Below are positions 35,031 to 44,157 of a stretch of DNA of 64,000 nucleotides, piece by piece; within the stretch, counting starts at the first letter, position 1; every line of letters begins with the position of its first letter. Both the position numbers and the translations under genes were made by a program. The stretch covers positions 88,398-152,397 of the forward strand of contig NZ_JAPDFS010000002.1 of assembly GCF_027257195.1 (NCBI RefSeq), read 5' to 3'. The DNA comes from Halorubrum sp. F4. GTDB taxonomy: Archaea > Halobacteriota > Halobacteria > Halobacteriales > Haloferacaceae. The notes beneath the pieces are model-generated. The model saw only the letters and a program-made list of their open reading frames with translations. It made no database searches and had not been told where the DNA came from.

Positions 35031-35174
35031 TCGGGTCCCGCGGACCGAGGCGGACGGATCCTCGTCTCGGCGGACGGCCATCGGATAGAGGGAGTTCGTC
35101 GGGGAAAGAAGGGTTGGGCAGGGGAAAGAGGAGAGGAAGGGGAAAACGGGCGGAGTTCGGGATCCGTGCTGCGA

Positions 35175-35432
35175 CTACTCCCCGCCGTCGGTGTACGCCC
35201 GGTCGGCGAGCACGCGATCGGCCGTCTCGTTCGCCTCGGCGGGAGTCGGACAGTCGCCGCAGACGACCTCGTCGGCGAGCTCGCCCGCGAGCGCGTAGAC
35301 GGCGGCCCCGTCGGCGCGGTCGGCGACGCGCTCGAACGTCGGACGGTAGCCCGCGGCGGCGCGCTGGCCGATCTCGTCGAGCGAGGCGTCGATGGCGTAT
35401 TCGAGCTGACGGACCGCTTCCTCGGGTCTCAT
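35175..35432 (-). CDS. Small hypothetical haloarchaeal protein
   Basis: 85 residues from the ATG about 35432; the frame is open 11 codons further to 35465. Acidic and helical: RPEEAVRQLEYAIDASLDEI, AAVYALAGELADEVVCGDCPTPAEANETADRVL. One CxxC. The upstream sequence gtacttaaacat (minus-strand TTTAAGTAC) resembles a TATA element about 25-30 bases before the shorter start, supporting it. No known function. Confidence 0.65.
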   Translation of the reverse strand: MRPEEAVRQLEYAIDASLDEIGQRAAAGYRPTFERVADRADGAAVYALAGELADEVVCGDCPTPAEANETADRVLADRAYTDGGE

Positions 35433-35577
35433 ACACGCGTATCCCCGTCCAACGTACTTAAACATACTCGGATTCGGAACTGAGTTAATACTGTCGAGTC
35501 GAACGCGGTCCCCGGGACCACACCGAGCGTCGAGTCGGTCGTTCGTGAGGTTCGAGTCGGTCGATCGCCGGATCGAC

Positions 35578-35586
35578 GTTTATACG
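35578..35586 (+). promoter_or_regulatory. TATA box of the inositol monophosphatase-family gene
   Basis: gtttatacg lies about 26-30 bases before the ATG at 35610, the leaderless spacing also used by queD and the GNAT gene here. Confidence 0.5.
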
Positions 35587-35609
35587 CGTCGGGAGCGCCG
35601 ATCGGGTCC

Positions 35610-36488
35610 ATGACCGACGCAGACGAGCGGGCCGCCGTCGCCGAGCGGGCCGCGCGGGCGGGTGCCCGCGTCGCGAGCGACGCCTTCCGGACCGACATCG
35701 CCGTGGAGACCAAAGGCGAGGACGACGTGGTGACGGAGGCCGACCGGGCCGCCCAGCGGACCACCATCGAGGCTATCCGCGAGTCGTTCCCGGACGACGC
35801 GGTCGTCGGCGAGGAGGCGGACGCCCGCAAGCGCGTGCCCGACGAGGGGCCCGCGTGGGTGATCGATCCGATCGACGGCACCCACAACTTCGTCCGCGGG
35901 ATCCGCGTGTGGGGGACCGCGGTGGCGGCCGTCGTCGACGGCGAGCCCGTCGCCGCGGCGACGGTCTGCCCGGCGCTCGACGACGTCTACACCGCCGACG
36001 CCGACGGGGCGTACCGAAACGGCCAGCCGCTCCGCGTCAGCGACGTCGACGACCCCCGACGGGGCACGGTCGACCCGACGCTGTGGTGGGACCACGACGC
36101 CCGCGAGGAGTACGCCAACGCCTGCGAGGCGATCGTGACCCGGTTCGGCGACATGCGCCGGCTCGGCGCGGCCCAGGTCGTCCTCCCCACGGTCGCGGCG
36201 GGCGGGCTGGAGGGGACGATCTCGAACCTCCGGGCGAACCCCTGGGACTCCGTCGCCGGCGTCTTCATGATCCGGCAGGCCGGCGGCCGGGTGACGGACC
36301 TCGAGGGGAACCGCTGGCGACACGACTCGGTCGGGCTCGTCGCCTCCAACGGCCGCCTTCACGACGAGGTGCTGGCCGCGGCGCGGGCGATCGACGAGAG
36401 GGGCGTGGACGGGGACGAGGACGGCATCGACGGGAACGATGTCGACGGAGACGATGTCGATGGCGGCGACGGCGGCGACGGAAACTGA
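35610..36488 (+). CDS. Inositol monophosphatase/fructose-1,6-bisphosphatase family protein
   Basis: 292 residues. Metal-binding motifs: DVVTEADRAAQ, VVGEEADARK, WVIDPIDGTHNFVRG (DPIDGT) and ANPWDSVAGVFMIRQAGG (WD). These place it in the Mg-dependent IMPase superfamily; archaeal members act on inositol-1-phosphate and often on fructose-1,6-bisphosphate or NAD(P) phosphates. The C-terminal ~25 residues are an acidic Gly/Asp tail. Converges with hmgA, 13 bp apart. Confidence 0.92.
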   Translation: MTDADERAAVAERAARAGARVASDAFRTDIAVETKGEDDVVTEADRAAQRTTIEAIRESFPDDAVVGEEADARKRVPDEGPAWVIDPIDGTHNFVRGIRVWGTAVAAVVDGEPVAAATVCPALDDVYTADADGAYRNGQPLRVSDVDDPRRGTVDPTLWWDHDAREEYANACEAIVTRFGDMRRLGAAQVVLPTVAAGGLEGTISNLRANPWDSVAGVFMIRQAGGRVTDLEGNRWRHDSVGLVASNGRLHDEVLAAARAIDERGVDGDEDGIDGNDVDGDDVDGGDGGDGN

Positions 36489-36501
36489 GTCGTTCGTCCG
36501 G

Positions 36502-37722
36502 CTACCGCCCCAAGTCGGCGTGCGCCGACGCCAGGTGCCTCGATCCGAGCGCGGCGAGAAGCGAGAGCTCGCCCGCGAGCGCGCCGACCGCGATCGCCTC
36601 GGCGAGCGCGTCCGCGTTGCTGCCGGCGGGGTCGCCGCCGCCGCGGACGCCGAGCACGTCGAGGCCGGCCGCCTGCGTCGGGAGCTTCGTCCCGCCGCCG
36701 ACCGTGCCGACCTCGAGGCTCGCGATCGACACCGAGACGTAGAGGTCGCCGTCGGCGGTCGCCTCGGCCGTGGTGATCGCGTTCGACCCCTCGACGACCT
36801 GGGCCGCGTCCTGGCCGGTCGCGAGGAACATCGCCGCCACCGCGTTGGCGACGTGGGCGTTGAATCCGAGCGAACCGGCCTTCGCCGAGCCGACGTGGTT
36901 CTTGCGCGTGTTGATCTCGGCTATCGCCTCCGGCGTCGTGTGGAGCCGCGCCTCGACGACCTCGCGGGGGATCTCGACGTCGGCGGTCACCGACCGGCCG
37001 CGACCCTCGACCGCGTTGACGGCGGCGGGCTTCTTGTCCGAACAGAGGTTCCCCGAGAGCGCGACGAGCTCGGCGTCGGTCTCCGCCTCGAGCACGTCGC
37101 AGGCCTCGCCCGTCGCGATGGTGACCATGTTCATCCCCATCGCGTCCTTCGTGTCGAAGCGGAACCGGAGGTAGACGTTGTTGCCGACGACGTAGGGGGT
37201 GACGTCGAGCAGCTCGCCGTGGCTCGTCGTCGACTCGGCGGCCTCCCGCAGCGCCGGCTCGTTGTCGCGCACCCACTCGACGAGCGCCTCCGCCTCGGCC
37301 ACGTCGGCCACACGGAAGACGGGCGCGCGGGTCATCCCGCGCTTCGTGACTCGGGCGGTCGCGCCGCCCGCCGCGTCGACGACGGAGCAGCCGCGGTTGA
37401 CCGAGGCGACGAGCGCGCCCTCCGTCGTCGCCATCGGAAGGAAGCGGTCGCCCTCGAACGCGCCGCCGTCGACGGCGACCGGTCCCGCGACGCCGAGCGG
37501 GACCTGGACCCCGCCGATCATGTTGTCGATGTTGGGGTCCGCGTCCGCGGCGTCGAAGGCGTATTCGCCGACGACGTCGAGGTCGGCTCCGGATCGGTCC
37601 GCGACCATCCGACGGCGCACCGTCGCGGCCGTCTCGGCGTCGACGTGGTCGTCCAGTTCGTGGAGCCGCACGTCACCCTCACGGACGCGCTCGAGGAGGT
37701 CCTCGACTGTGGGATCGGTCAT
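36502..37722 (-). CDS. hmgA: 3-hydroxy-3-methylglutaryl-CoA reductase
   Basis: 406 residues, the usual haloarchaeal length. Class I HMG-CoA reductase motifs: ENMIGGVQVPLGVAGP-type (here DNMIGGVQVPLGVAG), MATTEGALVASVNRG (catalytic Glu), FDTKDAMGMNMV (Asp and nucleotide site), VEGSNAITTAE and TVGGGTKLPTQ. It makes mevalonate for isoprenoid ether lipids. This gene is the target of statin-type selection in halophile genetics (established knowledge). Stand-alone gene. Confidence 0.97.
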   Translation of the reverse strand: MTDPTVEDLLERVREGDVRLHELDDHVDAETAATVRRRMVADRSGADLDVVGEYAFDAADADPNIDNMIGGVQVPLGVAGPVAVDGGAFEGDRFLPMATTEGALVASVNRGCSVVDAAGGATARVTKRGMTRAPVFRVADVAEAEALVEWVRDNEPALREAAESTTSHGELLDVTPYVVGNNVYLRFRFDTKDAMGMNMVTIATGEACDVLEAETDAELVALSGNLCSDKKPAAVNAVEGRGRSVTADVEIPREVVEARLHTTPEAIAEINTRKNHVGSAKAGSLGFNAHVANAVAAMFLATGQDAAQVVEGSNAITTAEATADGDLYVSVSIASLEVGTVGGGTKLPTQAAGLDVLGVRGGGDPAGSNADALAEAIAVGALAGELSLLAALGSRHLASAHADLGR

Positions 37723-37806
37723 GCCCGCGTCTCCTCGCGGGGGGCGCTAATGCGTGTCGGTTCCGGGGCTTGCGGAGCGGATGACACGGTCCGATCGGCC
37801 GGCGAC

Positions 37807-38280
37807 CTACCCGCGGACGAACTCGGAGAGCCGCTCGCGGAGGCTGTTCGGCCCCAGGGTGAGGTAGTAGGCGTCGCCGCCGTCCTCGTAGTAGCCGTCG
37901 ATCCGGCGTTTCACCTCGAAGCCGACGTGTTCGTAGAAGCCGAGCGCCCGCTCGTTCGTGGTCCGCGCGTGACACGAGACGGACTGGTACTCCTCCGCCA
38001 CCTCGGCTATCAGTCGCTCGGCGAGCCCGCGTCCTCGATGGTCCGGGTCCACGGCGAGAAAGAGCACGTAGCCGTCCCGTCGGACCGAGGCGAACGCGAT
38101 CACCTCGTCGTCCTCGAGTATCAGGTGTGTCGTGGACCGTCGATAGGCGTCGGTGAAGAACCCGCGTCGCTGCCGGAGAACGCCGTCGACGCGGTGGATC
38201 CGCTCTTTGAGTTCCCACGCCTCACGGACGTGTTCGGAATCGCCGGGCGGGTCCGTCCGTCGCTCCACGTTGACGCTCAC
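37807..38280 (-). CDS. GNAT-family N-acetyltransferase
   Basis: 157 residues from the GTG at 38280 (V-S-V-N-V-E-R-R). An AT-rich box (gttatatt on the minus strand, about 38305-38312) lies 25-32 bases upstream and supports this leaderless start over the long upstream frame. Motif A is LFLAVDPDHRGRGLAERLI with the acetyl-CoA loop RGRGLA; motif B is ALGFYEHVGFEVKRRIDGYY. The arrangement resembles RimI and other protein or small-molecule acetylases; substrate unknown. Confidence 0.87.
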   Translation of the reverse strand: MSVNVERRTDPPGDSEHVREAWELKERIHRVDGVLRQRRGFFTDAYRRSTTHLILEDDEVIAFASVRRDGYVLFLAVDPDHRGRGLAERLIAEVAEEYQSVSCHARTTNERALGFYEHVGFEVKRRIDGYYEDGGDAYYLTLGPNSLRERLSEFVRG

Positions 38281-38484
38281 TGGGAAAACGTAACACGCCT
38301 GTGGAATATAACTCCACCGGCCGCGCGGCGCGCCGCGGTCGATCTCGGTCGGGTGACTGATGCGTTTCGACGGACTCCGTCGTCTCCTCGCCACGGCTGG
38401 AGACGCTCCGACCGCTCCGGATCGAGCGACCGTCGCCGGCGACGATGGCAACGCGGAAACCGGCCCGACCCGAAACGACGGACC

Positions 38485-38925
38485 GTGACGTACGAACTCC
38501 GCGACCACACGGCCGACGTCGCCGTCGAGGCGACCGCGCCGACCCTCTCGGCGCTGTTCGCGGCGGTCGCCGACGGGCTGACGGCCGCGAGCTGTGAATC
38601 GGTCCCCGCCGAGGGCGGCGACCGGTTCGCGATCGAGGAGGTGGCCGAGAGCCGCGAGGCGCTGCTCTTCGACTACCTCGACCGCCTGATCTACGAGCGC
38701 GACGTGCGGCTCGTCCTCCCCGCGGACCACGAGTGTCGGGTCGTACCGCCCGGAAACGTCGCCGATTCCGCATGGCGCGTCGAGGGCGACGCTCGGGGCG
38801 TCCCGCTCGATGCGGTGAGCGCCCGGGAGATCAAGGCGGTCACGTACTCGGAGATGACGCTCGAACGGCGCGAGGGTGGCGATGACGGCGGCGAGTGGTA
38901 CGCGTACGTCGTCTTCGACGTCTGA
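38485..38925 (+). CDS. Archease
   Basis: 146 residues from a GTG start. Conserved features: YELRDHTADVAVEA at the start, LFAAVADGLTAA, LLFDYLDRLIYERD and the REIKAVTYSEMTLE segment with the metal-binding His/Asp pattern at the N-terminus. Archease activates RtcB for multi-turnover RNA ligation. The rtcB gene follows 48 bp later on the same strand, the classic pairing. Confidence 0.95.
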   Translation: MTYELRDHTADVAVEATAPTLSALFAAVADGLTAASCESVPAEGGDRFAIEEVAESREALLFDYLDRLIYERDVRLVLPADHECRVVPPGNVADSAWRVEGDARGVPLDAVSAREIKAVTYSEMTLERREGGDDGGEWYAYVVFDV

Positions 38926-38973
38926 AACGCGCCTCTCGTAACGCCCTTCCCCGCCGGCGTCGAAGCCTCGCGT

Positions 38974-40482
38974 ATGACTTCACGCGAGTTCGACGGGATC
39001 CGGCTTGAGAAGGTGCGAGAGCACGTCTGGGAGATCCCGCGCGAGGGGGAGATGAACGTCCCGGCACGGGTGCTCGCCAGCGAGGCGCTGCTCGAGGAGA
39101 TCGGCGAGGACGACACGCTCCAGCAGCTGCGGAACGCGACGCACCTCCCCGGCATGGTCGAGCCCGCGCTGTGTATGCCGGACGGCCACCAGGGGTACGG
39201 CTTCCCGGTCGGCGGCGTCGGCGCGATCGACGCCAGAACCGGCTGTATCTCGCCCGGAGCGATCGGGTACGACATCAACTGTGGCGTCAGAATGGTGAAC
39301 ACGAACCTCACCTACGACGACGTCCGCGGCCGCGAGGCGGAGCTCGTCGACGCGCTCTTCGAGGCGATCCCGTCGGGGCTCGGGGGCGGCGGCGTGATCG
39401 ACGGCGACGCCGACGCGATCGAGGGCGCGCTCTCCCGCGGCGTCGAGTGGGCGGTCGAGGAGGGATACGGGATCGAAAGCGACCTCGCGCGCTGTGAGGA
39501 CGAGGGGCGGCGGCCGGACGCCCGGCCCGAGTACGTCTCCCAGAAGGCCAAGGACCGGGGACGCAACCAGCTGGGCTCGCTCGGTTCCGGCAATCACTTC
39601 CTCGAGGTCCAGCGCGTCACGGACGTCTTCCGCGAGGAGGTCGCGGAGGCGTACGGGCTCTCGGAGGGGCAGATCGTCGTGCTGATCCACTGCGGGAGCC
39701 GCGGGCTCGGCCACCAGACGTGTAACGACTACCTCCGGCGGATCGAGACCGAACACGCCGACCTCCTCGAGTCGCTGCCGGACAAGGAGCTCGCGGCCGC
39801 GCCGGCGGGCTCGGAACTCGCGGAGGAGTACTACGGCGCGATGGGCGCGTGCATCAACTTCGCGTGGGTGAACCGCCAGCTGATCACCCACCGGACCCGC
39901 GAGGTGTTCGGCGACGTCTTCGACGCCGACCCGATCGACGACCTCGGGATGGAGCTCCTGTACGACGTGGCTCACAACATCGGGAAGAAGGAGACCCACG
40001 AGGTCGCCGTCGACGCCGACGGCCGACCCGCGGTCGGCGACGAGGCCGTCTCCCGCGCCGAACGCGAGCTGTACGTCCACCGCAAGGGAGCGACGCGGGC
40101 GTTCCCGGCCGGCCGCGAGGAGGTTCCCGAGGCGTACCGCTCGGTCGGCCAACCCGTGATCATCCCAGGGAGCATGGGCGCGGGCTCGTACGTGCTCCGC
40201 GGCGGGGCGGAGTCGATGTCGCTCTCCTTCGGCTCGACCGCCCACGGGGCCGGCCGGCTGATGAGCCGGACGCAGGCGAAACAGGAGTTCTGGGGCGGCG
40301 ACGTCGCCGACGACCTCGAGAGCGAGCAGGCGATCTACGTGAAGGCCCAGTCGGGCGCGACCGTCGCGGAGGAGGCTCCCGGCGTGTACAAGGACGTCGA
40401 CGAGGTGGTCCGCGTCAGCGACGAGCTCGGCATCGGCGACAGGGTCGCCCGGACGTTCCCGGTGTGTAACATCAAGGGGTAA
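38974..40482 (+). CDS. rtcB: RNA-splicing ligase RtcB
   Basis: 502 residues. Hallmarks: MPDGHQGYGFPVGGV, SPGAIGYDINCGVRM (metal Cys), LGSGNHFLEVQ, VLIHCGSRGLGHQ, VAHNIGKKE, VHRKGATRAFP (with the HRKG segment), PGSMGAGSYVLRG and, near the end, HGAGRLMSR. It joins 2',3'-cyclic phosphate and 5'-OH ends with GTP, for tRNA splicing and RNA repair. Partner archease lies directly upstream. No intein is present, in contrast to some haloarchaeal rtcB genes. Confidence 0.97.
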   Translation: MTSREFDGIRLEKVREHVWEIPREGEMNVPARVLASEALLEEIGEDDTLQQLRNATHLPGMVEPALCMPDGHQGYGFPVGGVGAIDARTGCISPGAIGYDINCGVRMVNTNLTYDDVRGREAELVDALFEAIPSGLGGGGVIDGDADAIEGALSRGVEWAVEEGYGIESDLARCEDEGRRPDARPEYVSQKAKDRGRNQLGSLGSGNHFLEVQRVTDVFREEVAEAYGLSEGQIVVLIHCGSRGLGHQTCNDYLRRIETEHADLLESLPDKELAAAPAGSELAEEYYGAMGACINFAWVNRQLITHRTREVFGDVFDADPIDDLGMELLYDVAHNIGKKETHEVAVDADGRPAVGDEAVSRAERELYVHRKGATRAFPAGREEVPEAYRSVGQPVIIPGSMGAGSYVLRGGAESMSLSFGSTAHGAGRLMSRTQAKQEFWGGDVADDLESEQAIYVKAQSGATVAEEAPGVYKDVDEVVRVSDELGIGDRVARTFPVCNIKG

Positions 40483-40491
40483 GCCGTTTCC

Positions 40492-41109
40492 TCAGGCTCG
40501 CCGGTCCAGCCGTTCCTCGCGCTCGCCGGTTCGGAGTACGTGACAGTCGCGACACCGCGCCTCGTAGGACTCCTCGGCGCCGACGAGGATCGTCGGGTCG
40601 TCGACGTGGGCGGGCTCGCCCTCGATGAGCCGCTGGTTCCTGGTCGCGGGCTCACCGCAGACGGTACAGATCGCTCGAAGCTTGTCGACGTACTCGGCGG
40701 TCGCCATCAACTGCGGCAGCGGCTCGAACGGCTCGCCCCGGAACGTCTGGTCCGTGCCCGAGACGATCACCCGGGAGCCCCGGTCGGCGAGGGCGTTACA
40801 GACCTCGACCAGCGCCTCCGAGAAGAAGTTGGCCTCGTCGATCGCGACGACCTCGGCGGCGGAGTCGGCGTCGAGGATCTCCAGGGGTCCGTCGCCCTCG
40901 TTGTCGACGACGGTCGCGTCCCACTGCCGGCCGTTGTGCGTCCCGATCGTGGTCTCGCCGTAGCGGTCGTCGACCGCGGGCTTGTAGACCGCGACCGACT
41001 GGCCGGCTATCTCCGCGCGCCGGAGTCGTCGGAGCAGTTCCTCGGTCTTCCCCGAGAACATCGAGCCGGAGATCACCTCGACCCACCCTGACTGGGTGAT
41101 CGCGTGCAT
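40492..41109 (-). CDS. tdk: Thymidine kinase
   Basis: 205 residues. P-loop SGSMFSGKTEELLRRLRRAE, AIDEANFF as Walker B, the lasso region VSGTDQTFRGEPF, and a zinc site from CTVCGEPA and the C-terminal CRDCHVL. It is a class II (TK1-like) tetrameric kinase making dTMP in salvage. It converges with rtcB (9 bp). GC is like the core genome. Confidence 0.96.
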   Translation of the reverse strand: MHAITQSGWVEVISGSMFSGKTEELLRRLRRAEIAGQSVAVYKPAVDDRYGETTIGTHNGRQWDATVVDNEGDGPLEILDADSAAEVVAIDEANFFSEALVEVCNALADRGSRVIVSGTDQTFRGEPFEPLPQLMATAEYVDKLRAICTVCGEPATRNQRLIEGEPAHVDDPTILVGAEESYEARCRDCHVLRTGEREERLDRRA

Positions 41110-41195
41110 GCGCTCACCGGGTGGATCCAGCGACTAAACCGTTTCTCTCCGGGCGGAGTATCGCGGCCCGACGTCTCGCGGGACGCGTCCCGACG

Positions 41196-42254
41196 TCACG
41201 CCCGATGGACCGTCTCGCCGCCGATGACGACCCTCGAGACGTCGGCGCTCCCGGCGCGGCGCACGATCGCGCGGACGACGTCCTGCGCGCCCGCGAGGTT
41301 GTCGGAGTCGCCGTCGAGCACCAGCAGGTCCGCCGGCCGCCCCGGCTCGATGATGCCACGGTCGAGCCCCGCGATCCTCGCCCCGTTCAGCGTCGCCATC
41401 CGGAGCACCTCGCGGGCGGGCAGGTCCGAGAGCTTCGCCGCGAACTCCATCTCGCGGAACATCGACGGCGAGTCGAGCATGACGTTGTCGGTGCCGAGCG
41501 CGACCGTCGTCCGCTCGACGAGCTCGCGGATCGGCGGCACGCCGACGTTCGTCACGAGGTTCGACCGCGGGCAGACGACGACGGGCGTCCCCCGGTCCGC
41601 GAGGCGGTCGAGGTGTAGCGGCTCCGAGTGGACCATGTGAACGAGGAAGTCCGGATCCAGGTCCATCGCGGGGTTGACGTCGTCGGCGTCGCGTTCGCCG
41701 GCGTGGATCCCGAACAGCTTGTCGGCCTCCCGAGTCGCGGTCCGCACCGCGTCGAAGTCGCCGTCTCGCGCGCCCGACGCCCCGTAGCCGTCCGCGACCG
41801 GGAGCACGTCGGGGTCGTCCCGACCGAGCACCACCGCCCGGAGGTCCCGCTCCCCGAACTCGACCCCCTCGCCCGCGAGCGCGTCGCGGATCGCGCGGAC
41901 CCCGTCGACGCCCCCCTCGCGGAACTCGAGGAAGGTCCCGGTTCCCGTCGACTCCATGTACCGGAGGGTCCGTGCCATCGCCGCCACCTTCTCCTCGTGG
42001 CTCGCCGCCCGCAGCAGGCGGTGTTTCAGTCCGTCCGGCGGGGCGACCAGCTCGTCGAGCGAGAGCCCCGCGCCGGCCTCCTTGGCGATCGAGTCGCCGA
42101 TGTGGGTGTGCGCGTTCACGAACGCGGGGAGGATCACGGCGTCGCTCTCCGTCTCTCGCTCCTCGATGTCGGCGATCTCGTCCCCCTCGACGACGACGCG
42201 GCCCTCGACGGGCTCGAAGTCGGGGCCGCGGAGGACGGTCCCTTCGATGTCCAT
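41196..42254 (-). CDS. Amidohydrolase (Atz/Trz-like deaminase family)
   Basis: 352 residues. PAFVNAHTHIGDS gives the HxH metal pair; KLFGIHAGERD, VHMVHSEPLHLDRL and VALGTDNVMLDSP give the further His and the catalytic Asp of mononuclear amidohydrolases. This form is about 70 residues shorter than typical S-adenosylhomocysteine deaminases. Such haloarchaeal proteins are annotated as chlorohydrolase-like or 5'-deoxyadenosine deaminase-like; the substrate cannot be fixed. Confidence 0.88.
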   Translation of the reverse strand: MDIEGTVLRGPDFEPVEGRVVVEGDEIADIEERETESDAVILPAFVNAHTHIGDSIAKEAGAGLSLDELVAPPDGLKHRLLRAASHEEKVAAMARTLRYMESTGTGTFLEFREGGVDGVRAIRDALAGEGVEFGERDLRAVVLGRDDPDVLPVADGYGASGARDGDFDAVRTATREADKLFGIHAGERDADDVNPAMDLDPDFLVHMVHSEPLHLDRLADRGTPVVVCPRSNLVTNVGVPPIRELVERTTVALGTDNVMLDSPSMFREMEFAAKLSDLPAREVLRMATLNGARIAGLDRGIIEPGRPADLLVLDGDSDNLAGAQDVVRAIVRRAGSADVSRVVIGGETVHRA

Positions 42255-42345
42255 ACGCGGGCGTCTCCGGCCCGACCATAAAACGTACCGGGACGGATCG
42301 GCGGAGGGGGTGGCGTGGGATTCCCCGACCGTCCCCGGACGTCGG

Positions 42346-43605
42346 TCAGAACTCGTCGAGCGTCGTCGGCATCGCCTTCTGCACCTCGATCACGAGCGCG
42401 TCGGGATCGAGCCCGAGCACGTCCGCGGCGGCCCGGCCGACCCGATCGGTCGCCGAGTCGGGTGCGTACACGCCGAGCCGCCACTGGTTTCGCTGGGCGA
42501 CCCGCAGCGCCGAGACGAGCGGCGACTGCCGCTCCAGTCGCCGGACCTCGCCGTTGACCGTCACCCGCGCCGTCGACTCGCGCATCGAGGGTTCCGGAGG
42601 AACGTCGAGTATCACGTCCTCGCGGGCGACGCCGGCCGTCTCGGAGATCTCGCGTTCGAGCGATAGCTCGGCCTCGTGGTCCGCGTCGTGGACGCGGTCG
42701 GGGACGTCGTCGTACTCCGCCCACACCGCCCGCTTGTAGAGGTCGCGTTCGTCGTACCGCCGCGAGAGCTCCGCCGTCGCCGGACGGTCGCGGATCGCCG
42801 CGAGGAAGTCGTGGTCGTCCATCCGCCGGAGCTCGGCCGCGGTCGTTGCCGTGGCGTCGAGCAGGTCGGCTGCCGCCCGGCGCAACATCGCCTTCGAGAT
42901 CCGCGCGACGTGGTGGGTGTACACGACCGGGTTCATCAGCGCCCGGGCGAGGAGGAGGCTCTCCGCCGTCTGGACGTTCCCTTCGTCCAGCACGAGCGTG
43001 GGCGAGGAGTCACCGTCCGTCCCGTTTCCACCGATCTCATCCCCATCGACGAAGGTGAGTTCCCGAACGAACCGCCCGGTGTCGATGGTTCCGTAGGGGA
43101 CGCCCGTGTGGTAGGCGTCGCGCACGAGGTAGTCCATGCGGTCGACGTCGAGCTCGCCCGAGACGAGGCCGGCGTACGTGCCCTCGCCGGCGACGACGTC
43201 GGCGACCCGGCCGGGGTCGAGGCCGTGATCGCGGAGGACCGTTCCGACCTCGCCGCCGTCGAGCAGCTCCGCGACGTCGTCGTGGTACTTCCCGGTTCGC
43301 CGGTGGGTGAGCGACTCGAGGTTGTGGCTGAACGGGCCGTGTCCGACGTCGTGGAGCATCGCGGCCGCCTCGATCCGGTCGGCCCGCTGCCCTTCGATTC
43401 CGAGGTGATCGAGCGCCTGACGGGCGAGGTGATAGACGCCGAGGCTGTGCTCGAAGCGGGTGTGGTTCGCGGAGGGATAGACGAGCTGGACGGTGCCGAG
43501 CTGTTTGACGTGTCGCAGCCGCTGGACCGCGGGCGTGTCGAGGAGGGCCGCGCCGACGCCGTCGATCTCGATGTGGTCGTGGACGGTGTCCTTGACCGTG
43601 GTCAT
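42346..43605 (-). CDS. HD-domain phosphohydrolase, paralogue 1
   Basis: 419 residues from the ATG at 43605. It begins TTVKDTVHDHIEIDGVGAAL and has NHTRFEHSLGVYHLAR, AAMLHDVGHGPFSHNLE (HD) and DRMDYLVRDAYHTGVPYG (catalytic Asp). These are the H...HD...D set of SAMHD1/dGTPase-like enzymes. Archaeal relatives hydrolyse dNTPs or nucleotides. A paralogue sharing the VYPSANHTRFEHSLGVYHL block is encoded at 44158-45351, with uspA between them on the other strand. Confidence 0.9.
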   Translation of the reverse strand: MTTVKDTVHDHIEIDGVGAALLDTPAVQRLRHVKQLGTVQLVYPSANHTRFEHSLGVYHLARQALDHLGIEGQRADRIEAAAMLHDVGHGPFSHNLESLTHRRTGKYHDDVAELLDGGEVGTVLRDHGLDPGRVADVVAGEGTYAGLVSGELDVDRMDYLVRDAYHTGVPYGTIDTGRFVRELTFVDGDEIGGNGTDGDSSPTLVLDEGNVQTAESLLLARALMNPVVYTHHVARISKAMLRRAAADLLDATATTAAELRRMDDHDFLAAIRDRPATAELSRRYDERDLYKRAVWAEYDDVPDRVHDADHEAELSLEREISETAGVAREDVILDVPPEPSMRESTARVTVNGEVRRLERQSPLVSALRVAQRNQWRLGVYAPDSATDRVGRAAADVLGLDPDALVIEVQKAMPTTLDEF

Positions 43606-43673
43606 GCGCGCTCTTCGTCGGGATCGGTTAAAAACGCGGGCGTTCCGAGGGCGGACCTCCCGAGGGTGCCACC

Positions 43674-43681
43674 GTTTTATT
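43674..43681 (+). promoter_or_regulatory. TATA box of uspA
   Basis: ttttatta lies about 25-32 bases before the ATG at 43706, matching the haloarchaeal leaderless pattern. Confidence 0.5.
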
Positions 43682-43705
43682 ATCCCGCCCGATCGACCGC
43701 GAGGT

Positions 43706-44107
43706 ATGTACGACGTGCTCATCGCCATCGACGACGACGAGGCGCGGGCGACCGCCCAGGCGCGCGCGGTCGCGGACTGGCCCGGCGCGGACGACGGGCT
43801 GACCGCCCATCTCTGTCACGTGTTCACGGACAACCCGGAAGGGGCGTCGGTCAACCAACTCGCGGCGGTTCGGCGCGCCCGGGAGGCCCTGGAGGACGCC
43901 GGCGTGGCGGTCGTCCACCACGAGGCGAGCGGGGAGCCCGGCCCGGAGATCGTCGACGCCGCCGACGACGTCGACGCCGACGCGATCTGCGTCTCGGGAC
44001 GGAAGCGCCGGCCGAGCGGCAAGGCCGTCTTCGGAAGCGTCACACAGGACGTGATCCTCTCCAGCGACGTCCCCGTGTTCGCGGTCCCGAAGCCGACCAC
44101 GGAGTAG
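43706..44107 (+). CDS. Universal stress protein, UspA family
   Basis: 133 residues from the ATG after the TATA box. It starts MYDVLIAIDDDEARATAQAR and ends in the ATP-binding-like GRKRRPSGKAVFGSVTQDVI followed by LSSDVPVFAVPKP, which is the G-x2-G-x9-G(S/T) block. Single-domain Usp of normal size. It lies divergent from HD paralogue 1 and convergent with HD paralogue 2. Confidence 0.93.
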   Translation: MYDVLIAIDDDEARATAQARAVADWPGADDGLTAHLCHVFTDNPEGASVNQLAAVRRAREALEDAGVAVVHHEASGEPGPEIVDAADDVDADAICVSGRKRRPSGKAVFGSVTQDVILSSDVPVFAVPKPTTE

Positions 44108-44157
44108 TCGATCCCGTCGGCGCTCACGTCGCGTTCACGGAGCCGCCGTCCTCCCGC

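Noticed and set aside
33336..35081. 581-codon minus-strand frame opposite the large surface protein
   Set aside because: Reverse-strand shadow with many Arg and His; the plus-strand protein has signal, domains and anchor.
36439..38484. Very long open frame on the plus strand ahead of archease, running through hmgA
   Set aside because: It is antisense to hmgA and the GNAT gene and lacks haloarchaeal protein features until the archease start at 38485. High GC keeps shadow frames open.
42346..43605. HD paralogue as a Cas3-type HD nuclease
   Set aside because: The sequence around the HD residues and the RHVKQL/NHTRFEHS blocks fits dNTPase-like phosphohydrolases, and no helicase or cas gene is near.
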